From assembly GCF_003473485.1 (NCBI RefSeq), contig NC_053047.1:7889001-7953000 (forward strand): a stretch of 64,000 nucleotides of DNA, read 5' to 3'. This document shows, one piece after another, positions 55,954 through 64,000 of the stretch (position 1 is its first letter; every line of letters begins with the position of its first letter). This DNA comes from Medicago truncatula. Its lineage: Eukaryota > Streptophyta > Magnoliopsida > Fabales > Fabaceae. The notes below the pieces were generated by a model. The model had not been told where the DNA came from. It did no database searches and worked only from the letters and a program-made list of their open reading frames with translations. Made by a program: the position numbers and the translations under genes.

Positions 55954-56708
55954 GAGTTATTTTTTTGTAAAATATCTTGTCCCGCGCTCTTACAACCACC
56001 ACAATTCCACACTGCAATCTTGACTTCCTCCTTATAAAAAGGTTAAGTTATTTTTTTTAAGGAAAAAAAAGGTTTAGTTAAATACATCATTTCAGCTATG
56101 CCGATATATATTACTTTGAAATTTAAATCATTCACTCCTGGCCTGATAATATAAACATCTCATTTGTTCGTTTTAAAAATGTCAATTTCTATCCACTAAA
56201 TTAGTTGAAGAAAAAAAACAAGGTGATATTTGTTATAAGAGATTTTTCTAACCTATGCAAAATTGCATGGACTAAGATGCAATAAATGTGTCACTTTGAT
56301 CAATATATATGTTGTCTCATTAATTAACTTGTTCTTGAAAAACAATTTCATTATCTCTTCTATTAACAATTCTATTTATTTTTTGTAAAATGTTTTTTCT
56401 CTTCTAACAGAAAAAAATATACTTTATATTATAGTGGTAAAAATATATTCTTGATATATAGACTGAAATTCCATCATCCAGCCATTAATTTGATCCGATA
56501 TTTTTTTTTTTAAAATTAATAATATGAGATTGCGGAAAAAGATATTCTTAAAAAAACTTAATAATACGAAATTTCTTTTATTATTATTATTGTTGTTGAT
56601 GTATGAGATTCCGTTTATATGTTTGATCCTATATCAAATACTGAAAAAATGTACTTAATTAGATTATTTGTCAATTTTTGTTTTGATAAATTGCTTTTTA
56701 AGAGTCCT

Positions 56709-56790
56709 GTGAGCTTAGCTCAGTTGACAGGGACATTGCATAATTTATGCAGGGGTCAGGGTTCAAATCCCGGATACCTCGCTTCTCCAC
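56709..56790 (+). repeat. tRNA-related SINE-like fragment
   Basis: The best-preserved of the five: A box gcttagctcagttgacagg, B box agggttcaaatcccgga, spacing about 40 bases. No paired acceptor stem, so it is not a tRNA gene. Confidence 0.55.
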
Positions 56791-57596
56791 ATTTAATTGT
56801 ATATGTGAGCTCTAGCCACTAGGCTACTAAACCAAAAATAAAAATAAAAACTTTCTTTTTAAGAAAAAAAATTGTTTTTTAATAAAAATTGTTGTTTTTT
56901 TCTTAACTATTTATGTTCATTATTATATTGATGTATCAAATTTTATTTATTTATGTTGACTAATTAAATAGGAGTAACATTGACGCTATAATTATATTTC
57001 ATTTAGGAAGCACAAGCAAAAAGACGAGAACTTATGTGTGTGTCTTTTCGCTCTTTTTTTTTTGAACTAACGTTTGAAAATTATAAACGATGATTTTTTA
57101 TGATATTTTATTTTGATTAAAACAAAAAATATAAATGTCTGCTGCTTTCAAATTATAACAAACCAAACTAACCATGATTATCTGTTTCAATGACACCAAT
57201 AATATAACAAAAAATAATAATTTAATTCATTTTTTAAGGACACCAACAACAATCTTTTCTAAAATATTTTGCGTCCTAATCTTTTTTTTAGAGGATTTAA
57301 AATTCAATCTTTAACATTATTTTTTGCCCGCGTTTGTTACATTTGATTTAATATTTAAATTTATTCTTATCTATTTATTACATGTGTATTTGTATTGAAA
57401 ATTATATTAAGGATATTTTCTGAAAGAAAAATTCAGCCCAAAAATGATGAAAGAGGTATTTTTCTTTATATTTATTATAGATTATAGATATATAACATAG
57501 TTTTTTTTTTTTTTAAGGAAAAAATAGATTTTGCAAAAAATAAATACAATGGCTAGTACGAGAGAGAATCAATCTTCAAGAAAAGGTTAATTAATA

Positions 57597-57891
57597 CTAC
57601 CTCCGTCCCTAATTATAAGACTCTTTTGAGAATTTTTTTTGTCCATTTTTATAAGACCCCTTTTCTATTTCCAACTACATTAATTATTTCTTTACATACA
57701 TGCCCCTATTTATTATACATCTTTTTCTTCAATCAACAATAAATAGAATGTTGAAAACATAAGCCAACCCTCTTTCTTAAAGGATAAAATTGTAAAAATA
57801 ATAGTAATTACAAACATATTTAATACAAATATCCACTATTTTAATTCACGTTATTTTTTCAAAAGGGCCTTATAATTAGGGACGGAGGTAG
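57597..57891. mobile_element. Stowaway-type MITE
   Basis: Ends ctacctccgtccctaattat and ataattagggacggaggtag are exact inverted repeats, flanked by TA (57595-57596 and 57892-57893). 295 bases, non-coding. It sits about 300 bases upstream of ubiquitin protease copy 2. Confidence 0.94.
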
Positions 57892-58089
57892 TAATATAAT
57901 TTTATTTGACGAAATTAATAAGCTAACTTATATTGACCTATAAGTAGTTAAGTAGGGTTTAGCCAAAGTATATCATTATTCATGAGGGATCACATACAGG
58001 AAAAAAAGAGAAAGCGTGCGATGTCATTTTCTTGAGATTTTTATATCGGTGCCAAATATTTTCATCTTTCCCTCTTCTTTTTTCATCTT

Positions 58090-58150
58090 CTCAAACCCTA
58101 ATTTGTTTCAAAATTCTCACTCAAGAAACTCACCTTTTTGAAACCCTAAC
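58090..58150 (+). promoter_or_regulatory. Telo-box pair in the leader of ubiquitin protease copy 2
   Basis: AAACCCTAA at 58093-58101 and 58141-58149, in leader sequence shared with copies 1 and 3. Confidence 0.55.
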
Positions 58151-58184
58151 CTTCTCATTCTCTGAACTAAATCTTCTCTTTTTC

Positions 58185-60164
58185 ATGGGTATTTTTCTTG
58201 CTAAACCCCTTCCAAAATCTTGTTCAATTTCACCATGTGGTAAACAAGAACAGCAAGAGAATCACATGAATTCACTGTCAAGGGTGTCTTTAATATCCGA
58301 AACCTTAGACACGGCTCAAACGGATACTTCATGGCAACCTTCCGTTAAATCCTCTACTCTGAAACAGTTAACAGAGGAGAGGATTAACAGAGGCGATCAG
58401 CCGGAGGCGTCTGATCTCGATGAGTGTCGGCCAAGTATTTCATCGCGGGTAGGATGGATACCGGCTGGACTTGCTAACCTTGGTAACACATGCTTTCTCA
58501 ATTCAATCATGCAATGCTTCAATCATACAGTGCCTCTAGTCGAAGGTCTTTTTTCGTGCAGCCATGCTTGTAATGATGGTCACAATGGATATTGTGTTAT
58601 CTGCGCTTTCCGCTACCAGATGCAACGTTCCTTGCGTTATACTGGAAGAGTTATCTCCCCTATGATCATTGTGGAAAATTTGAATCACTTTTCTTCGATG
58701 TTTCGAAGATATCAACAAGAGGATGCCCATGAGTTTATGCAATGTGTATTAGATAAACTTGATTTATGTTTTTTAGATTTGAAGAAGAATGATCCAAAAT
58801 TTGAGGGCGATAATATCGTAAAGAAAGTTTTTGGAGGTAGTTTGGTTAGCAAGCTTCGGTGTTGTAACTGTGGCTGCACGTCTGACATTAATGAGCCATT
58901 GATTGATTTCAGTCTAGAAATAGAAAATGTAGATACTCTTTCAAGTGCTTTAGAATCTTTCACTATGGTGGAACACATTGACGCGAAGTTTAAATGCGAG
59001 GGCTGCAACGAAGAAGTGTCTATGGAGAAACAACTTATGTTGGATCAGACACCTTCGATTGCTGCCTTCCACTTGAAGAGGTTTAAGACAGATGGGGTTT
59101 TTGTTGAAAAGATTGACAAGCATATCGATTTCCAGTTGCAATTGGACATGCAGCCTTACACCATTTCGAATGATGCATCGTCTAAATACTATCTATATGC
59201 AGTTGTTGTCCATACTGGAATTTCATCTACTTCAGGGCATTATTTCTGCTTCGTTCGCACTGCTCCGGATACGTGGCATAAATTGGATGACTCAATGGTT
59301 ACTAAGGTATCTGAAGAGACTGTGCTGTCTCAGGAAGCATACATATTGTTTTATGCTCGACAAGGTACACCGTGGTTTTCAAATTTTGCAGAATCTACAA
59401 TTCCAAGCTTGAATCTGAGTCGGATGAATACGTCCCCCAAGTCTGTTTTAGACATAACTTATGGCCAGGATAAATCAATTTCAATTTTAGAGCGTGAAAA
59501 TTTTGAAAGGAACGGGGCTGGTGAATCTGGAGAATCTTATGAGAAGAAGTTTGATTATTCTTGTCCACAAAGCCGCAAGTTTCTTGATATATTTCCTCGC
59601 CGTGAACAATTTCCTGTCCGGCCATCTAATCGGAAAACTCCTAATCAGAAAATCCGAGTGCAGCATTGGAATTCTACCAGCTTAGCCTATATTGCAAAGC
59701 GTTGTAGAAGTTCGTATGCTAAGAATGTTGCTTCTGATGGAAACAAACGCAGTTCGGAAATTTATGATTTCACAGAGAAGGATGATTTCAATCCTTTAAC
59801 TACTTCCAACTCTCCTCCTTCTCAAACTCCGGATAAGAGGTTCCAGATTTCACGCGATCATACGAAGACAGAGAAGCAACGGAGTAGCAGTAAAAGATCT
59901 TCCTATTATAAGTCAAATGACAATCCTCAAAATAAAGCTGACATTGCATATCTTAAGAATATGAATGGTTCAAGAAGAGGTCGATTTTTGGACTTAATCG
60001 GTGCATCCCCAGAAAACAAGAGAAAGATGGATTCGTCGCAGTCTGACAAAGGCAGCGACAGTGCTCCCAAGAAATCAAGATGGAATTTTACTTTTAGTCT
60101 TAGCTTAACCATTTTGATTCTATGTCTAATTCTTTGCATCATTGATGAAATCTGTTGGAAGTAA
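58185..60164 (+). CDS. Ubiquitin-specific protease, UBP20/21-like, tandem copy 2, with hydrophobic C-terminal tail
   Basis: 659 residues from ATG 58185 (MGIFLAKPLPKSCS). The frame is open further upstream but without ATG. USP core: C103 in AGLANLGNTC, H352 in SGHYFCFVR, about D368-369 in DDS, and zinc pairs CCNC and CEGC. The central part is nearly identical to copy 1 (long identical runs at the nucleotide level), so duplication or gene conversion is recent. The linker carries the same basic, serine-rich repeats. The last 27 residues (WNFTFSLSLTILILCLILCI..., about 633-659) form one strongly hydrophobic helix with a short polar end, which could act as a tail anchor. Copy 1 lacks it. A membrane-anchored deubiquitinase is possible but unproven. 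Confidence 0.92.
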   Translation: MGIFLAKPLPKSCSISPCGKQEQQENHMNSLSRVSLISETLDTAQTDTSWQPSVKSSTLKQLTEERINRGDQPEASDLDECRPSISSRVGWIPAGLANLGNTCFLNSIMQCFNHTVPLVEGLFSCSHACNDGHNGYCVICAFRYQMQRSLRYTGRVISPMIIVENLNHFSSMFRRYQQEDAHEFMQCVLDKLDLCFLDLKKNDPKFEGDNIVKKVFGGSLVSKLRCCNCGCTSDINEPLIDFSLEIENVDTLSSALESFTMVEHIDAKFKCEGCNEEVSMEKQLMLDQTPSIAAFHLKRFKTDGVFVEKIDKHIDFQLQLDMQPYTISNDASSKYYLYAVVVHTGISSTSGHYFCFVRTAPDTWHKLDDSMVTKVSEETVLSQEAYILFYARQGTPWFSNFAESTIPSLNLSRMNTSPKSVLDITYGQDKSISILERENFERNGAGESGESYEKKFDYSCPQSRKFLDIFPRREQFPVRPSNRKTPNQKIRVQHWNSTSLAYIAKRCRSSYAKNVASDGNKRSSEIYDFTEKDDFNPLTTSNSPPSQTPDKRFQISRDHTKTEKQRSSSKRSSYYKSNDNPQNKADIAYLKNMNGSRRGRFLDLIGASPENKRKMDSSQSDKGSDSAPKKSRWNFTFSLSLTILILCLILCIIDEICWK

Positions 60165-60514
60165 GAATGAAACATAAAATCAGCAAAATGCATAAATTCA
60201 GATATGATGGTGAAAGATGCAACACCATATCACAATTATATTCATTTCAATTCTTACATCAACTTTAATTCACTGTGGACTAATATTTCTAAGAAATTTA
60301 GATCTTATTAGTGTCAAATTTGTTAGTAATTATAATTGCGTTATAATTACTAACAATTTCATCAACAAATTAGTCTTTAGTGTGTGCTATTAAACCATTA
60401 GCACACAGTCCTTAAAGAAAAACAGATTACTCCAATACGGTACAAATATCATAATAAGTTACATGAACAAGAAAGCTGGTGTCTCATTTGGTTAAAGAAT
60501 TTAATTGAGTCCTT

Positions 60515-60620
60515 TGTTAGAACAAGAATGGTTCATACAAGTTCTCTGGGTTTTGATGATAACAAAGTATTGAAGAATAATTGAAATACTAATATATGTT
60601 CAAGTGTACAGGATTTACAT
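60515..60620 (+). mobile_element. LTR start fragment, copia (SIRE/Maximus-like)
   Basis: tgttagaacaagaatggttc and gggttttgatgataacaaag resemble the first 60-100 bases of the solo LTR at 36214. The match fades after about 60620. No partner end found. Confidence 0.5.
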
Positions 60621-62699
60621 ATCATGTAGAAATGCTTATTATTTTAATATGCAACTTTGAAGACGTAGTCACGTCATTTGATTGTATTCAAAGTTGATTA
60701 AGTCGATGTGTCAATCTGATCCAAACTAGCACAATCTCTATCTTAAATAAATAACATAATATAACAATACTAAGAATTTTTTCTTTGAGAAAACTAAACT
60801 AGCTCATCGAAATTGGCATTGGGGAGAATCGAACTTGAGACCCTTAGAGAAAAACACTTCAAAGTCTCAAGTCAACAAGACCATATTAGCACCAGCAAAA
60901 AGGCTTTGTTGTCAAAAGCCAAAAAGGAAAAGTGTACAACATTTAAAAAAATGCGAAAGAAAAACTATTATTAAATAAAGCAACACTATCATTTTATAAC
61001 CGTCTTCGATGAGATTTGAACTCCTTCTATTAAGGCATGTCAAACTCTTATCACTAAGCAGACACCTTTTCATGTTATACCTAATTCAAGCCACAATATT
61101 TTACATACAACCACCTAGCCACTTATGTTGACATTTTATTTCATGCATTCATCTTAATTTTCAGTATTTCTATTTTCATTGTAGTTGCATCTAAGGCTTT
61201 TAGGATTACTATAAATATGATCTCTTCCTTCATGTATCATCCTCAATGACAGCTGCGAAGCTAGCAATAAATTCACGAAGGGGCCAAATATATAGAAAAC
61301 AGTACTTTTTAAGAATTAATTATTAAATTAACTTGAAAGATAAAAAACACAATAATTAATGGAACTTTGAGTTTTCTGTGTGTTTGGATGGAGGGTTTTG
61401 GAGGGGAAGGTTTCACTTTTCATTTTAAAATTACGAACACTATAAAATATTTTTTAAAAAGTTAAGGCAAAAGATCTATTCCACCCTCAAAACTCTACTT
61501 TGCGACCATTTTTTCTGCAATAAACAAACGCCGTTATTTCGGAAGACAAGATGTTGAAGACGACCAGTCAACAACCACATCAGCTGCCACTTGTCACTTC
61601 AAACAATTTACTTGCAAACACGTGTTAACAATCCACATCACCCTTGATCTGTCCAGTCAACACCATCGTTTCACATGTCCCTTTGTGCCACGTCAAATGC
61701 CCATTCACACAAAATTCTCAAAAATTATAGATTTCCCCAAGTCTTTTTGAAATACCAAATTTACCCTAATTTTTTTTGAAAGTTTACAATTTCCCCCAAC
61801 TTTCGAATTCTGCAGAATTACCCTTGTAGTTTTTGAAATTGCCCCCCAATGTTTTTTTTTATATCTTTAAAAAAATATTTTTTATAATTCACACGTGTTA
61901 GCGCAGTAAAAAAAAATGACAAACGACATAGAGTGTCGTCTGAACGTTAGTATATCATGATAAAGTAATAATTTGTACTACATATAAAGAGAAGACATGA
62001 TTTTGGACTGCATTTTCATTTTCAATTATACTCTTTAACAATTCTGCTTATAAGAATGATATCTTGTTTATGCTATTAAAAAAGATAAGAATTTATTTTT
62101 ATGACAAAAATATGTAAGAATTTATATTATATTATACATATACTTTTAATCAAAATTTAAACTTCATAAAAATTATTATTCATAATTTATACACATTAGC
62201 GTAATAAAAAGAATAGACAGACAAGCGCGGAGTGTACGTCATATTGCTAATAATAATAACTTTTACGCTTAATATATTCACTAAAATATAAAATTATCTA
62301 TTTTTTCTCATAAAACTAATTATCAATTTCTTATGTTTGTTTTTTATATTATAAATGTGTGTGTCATCTTATATGTTTGAATTTTTTTTAAGCAAACTTT
62401 TACATTTGGTATCCATGTTTAATTTATGGAAAAAGTTGTATAATTATGCTAATTTGTGCTCTAAAGACCCAAGTTAAAGAGAAAAAAAGAAAATGACACA
62501 TAAATTTTGAATTGAAAAGATAAATTTAAAATATCAAATGCAGAAGTTGGTCTTTTTTCTTTTCCTAATTTTGTATCATGTCAATAGTCAGAAGCGTTGG
62601 TCTATTTTGTGCGATGCCAAATCTTTTAGATTTTCCCTCTTCTTTCAAAATCTGTGTTCAGTTTTGAACCTTTTTCATCTTTCCCTCTTCTTTTTCATC

Positions 62700-62792
62700 A
62701 TCTCAAAACCCTAATTACCTTTCTTCTCTCATTATTTAAATAAAACCTATCAAAATTTTCACTTAAGAATTTCACCTCTTCGAAACCCTAAC
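62700..62792 (+). promoter_or_regulatory. Telo-box pair in the leader of ubiquitin protease copy 3
   Basis: AAACCCTAA at 62706-62714 and 62783-62791, at positions matching those in copies 1 and 2. Confidence 0.55.
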
Positions 62793-62869
62793 CTTCTCAT
62801 TCTTTTTCTTTGTTTTTTTTTCTCTCTAAAACCATAATTTCATACTCTAATTCAAAGTTTCAAAACCCA

Positions 62870-64000
62870 ATGTGTTGTTCATATTCACCACGCTGTGAAC
62901 AAGAACAACAAAAGAATCACATGAATTCGCCGTCTACGGTGACTTCAATATCCGAAACCCTAGCCGCTTCTCAAACGGATACTTCGTCGCAAGCTTCCGT
63001 TCAATCCTCTCCTTTGAAACCTTTAACAGAGGAGAGGATTAATGGAGGTGATCATCCTGAGGCGTTGGATTTCGATGAGTGTCATCCAAGTATTTCATTG
63101 GTGAGTTCAATATCCGAAACCCTAGACGCTGCTCAAATGGACACTTCCTTGCTTGCTTCCATTCAATCCTCTCCTCTGAAACCGTTAATAGAGGAGAGGA
63201 TTAACGAAGGTGATCAACTGGAGGCGTTGGATCTCGATGATTGTCGTCCAAGTATTTCCTCGCGGGTTTTACCCGTGCAGCCGGAAGGATGGATACCGGC
63301 TGGACTCGCCAACCTTGGTAACACATGCTTTCTCAATTCGATCATGCAATGCTTCACTCATACAGTGCCTCTAGTCGAAGGTCTTTTTTCGTGCAGCCAT
63401 GCTTGTAATGATGGTCACAATGGATATTGTGTTATCTGCGCTTTCCGCTACCAGATGCAACGTTCCTTGCGTTATACTGGAAGAGTTATCTCCCCTATGA
63501 TCATTGTGGAAAATTTGAATCACTTTTCTTCGATGTTTCGAAGATATCGGCAAGAGGATGCACATGAGTTTATGCAATGTGTATTGGATAAACTTGATTC
63601 ATGTTTTTTAGAATTGAAGAAAAACGATCCAAAATTTGAGGGCGATAATATTGTAAAGAAAGTTTTTGGAGGCAGTTTGGTTAGCAGGCTTCGGTGTTGT
63701 AACTGTGGTCGATCTTCCGACACTAATGAGCCATCGATTGATTTGAGTCTAGAAATAGAAAATGCAGATACTCTTTCAAGTGCTTTAGATTCTTTCACAA
63801 CGGTAGAAGATATTGATGCAAAGTTTAAATGTGAGGGCTGCAATGAAGAAGTTTCTATGGAGAAACAGCTTATGTTAGATCAGACACCTTCAATTGCTGC
63901 GTTCCATTTAAAGAGGTTTAAGACATATGGGATTTTTGTTGAAAAGATTGACAAGCATATCAATTTCCCGTTGGAGTTGGACATGCAGCCTTACACCATA
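62870..64000 (+). CDS. Ubiquitin-specific protease, UBP20/21-like, tandem copy 3 (partial, runs off the window)
   Basis: Open from ATG 62870 (MCCSYSPRCEQEQQKN) to the right edge without a stop, giving 377 residues. The Cys box AGLANLGNTC places the catalytic cysteine at residue 153. The zinc pairs CCNC and CEGC are present. The His box and the C-terminus lie outside the window. A 54-codon segment of the N-terminal region is duplicated in tandem (about 62938-63099 and 63100-63261; SISETLAASQTDTSSQASVQ versus SISETLDAAQMDTSLLASIQ), each copy ending in DECHPSIS or DDCRPSIS. The start context differs from copy 2, but EQEQQKNHMNS aligns with its QEQQENHMNS. As far as it is visible the gene is intact. 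Confidence 0.88.
   Translation, partial: MCCSYSPRCEQEQQKNHMNSPSTVTSISETLAASQTDTSSQASVQSSPLKPLTEERINGGDHPEALDFDECHPSISLVSSISETLDAAQMDTSLLASIQSSPLKPLIEERINEGDQLEALDLDDCRPSISSRVLPVQPEGWIPAGLANLGNTCFLNSIMQCFTHTVPLVEGLFSCSHACNDGHNGYCVICAFRYQMQRSLRYTGRVISPMIIVENLNHFSSMFRRYRQEDAHEFMQCVLDKLDSCFLELKKNDPKFEGDNIVKKVFGGSLVSRLRCCNCGRSSDTNEPSIDLSLEIENADTLSSALDSFTTVEDIDAKFKCEGCNEEVSMEKQLMLDQTPSIAAFHLKRFKTYGIFVEKIDKHINFPLELDMQPYTI
62938..63261 (+). repeat. In-frame 162-bp tandem duplication in ubiquitin protease copy 3
   Basis: The phrase ttcaatatccgaaacccta recurs with a step of 162 bases (62944 and 63106), and the downstream tctcctytgaaac, gaggagaggatta and gatgagtgtcatccaag-type blocks repeat with it. 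A multiple of three keeps the frame. Copies 1 and 2 have a single unit. Confidence 0.85.

Larger units (their letters stand above)
53952..58184. other. Region between ubiquitin protease copies 1 and 2
   Basis: 54192-54290 and 54720-54970 match the 3' flank of copy 2, so the duplicated unit extends at least 1 kb past the gene. 55560-55860 holds an unidentified repeat-like patch with several aaatcggc words. A perfect hairpin lies at 55870-55953, a SINE-like fragment at 56709-56790 and a MITE at 57597-57891. No gene seen. Confidence 0.5.
60165..62869. other. Region between ubiquitin protease copies 2 and 3
   Basis: 60310-60510 matches the 3' flank of copy 1. 60515-60620 is an LTR start fragment. 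62260-62640 matches the copy 1 promoter. The middle (about 60740-62200) is AT-rich and I see nothing coding. Telo-boxes lie at 62706 and 62783. Confidence 0.5.

Noticed and set aside
56709-56790. Possible tRNA gene
   Set aside because: A and B boxes are present but there is no paired acceptor stem or proper anticodon arm. It fits a SINE head.
58032-58184. N-terminal extension of ubiquitin protease copy 2 (51 residues upstream of ATG 58185)
   Set aside because: It begins with TTG, not ATG. Plant initiation at TTG is unlikely, and the stretch matches the untranslated leaders of the other copies.
58536-59141. Minus-strand ORFs opposite the ubiquitin protease core, repeated in all copies
   Set aside because: They are antisense shadows of the conserved coding strand.

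Overview
The window is nuclear plant DNA. It is AT-rich, its genes carry many short GT-AG introns, and it is dense in MITEs, solo LTRs and LINE fragments. The gene repertoire (phytocyanin-like early nodulin-like protein, FAR1-related protein, WVD2-like TPX2 protein, P-class PPR protein, plant-type ubiquitin proteases) is that of a dicot. The repeat style (SIRE/Maximus-like copia LTRs, CTCCCTCCGT Stowaway MITEs) suggests a papilionoid legume such as Medicago or Trifolium. That last step is inference from recalled repeat style, not a database match.

Layout. 1-158: 3' end of an unidentified plus-strand gene. 1033-1781: an early nodulin-like phytocyanin. 3136-24024: three complete plus-strand cystinosin homologues (A, B, C) in tandem, each with eight exons in identical phases. 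Gene remnants lie between them: a SUVR-type histone methyltransferase pre-SET fragment split by a foldback element, a LINE RNase H fragment, and non-coding relics of gene B, one of which is interrupted by a deleted hAT transposon. 27425-29734: an intronless-CDS FAR1-related (FRS) protein with two FAR1 domains. Convergent to it at 30710-35773 is a nine-exon WVD2-like 7 (TPX2 family) gene.

35774-42740 is repeat-built: a solo copia LTR abutting a palindromic element, a 5'-truncated LINE with a 17-bp target duplication, and a second solo LTR lodged inside a small MITE. 42741-44456: a minus-strand P-class PPR gene, probably with a leader intron reaching 46.5 kb. 46.7-51 kb is MITE-rich and includes a 1-kb Mutator-like element with an 11-bp target duplication sitting inside a Stowaway-like MITE. 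52245 to the right edge: a second tandem array of three UBP20/21-like ubiquitin proteases. They share promoter and 3' flank, but copy 1 has lost its N-terminus, copy 2 ends in a hydrophobic tail, and copy 3 (cut by the window edge) carries a duplicated N-terminal segment.

Two themes stand out. Two unrelated housekeeping-type families (a vacuolar cystine/H+ carrier family and a deubiquitinase family) have each expanded to three local copies with visible divergence. Many transposon insertions can be dated relative to one another because target duplications and nested order are still readable. I saw no CRISPR, operon or microbial system and no clear sign of a wholly new system.
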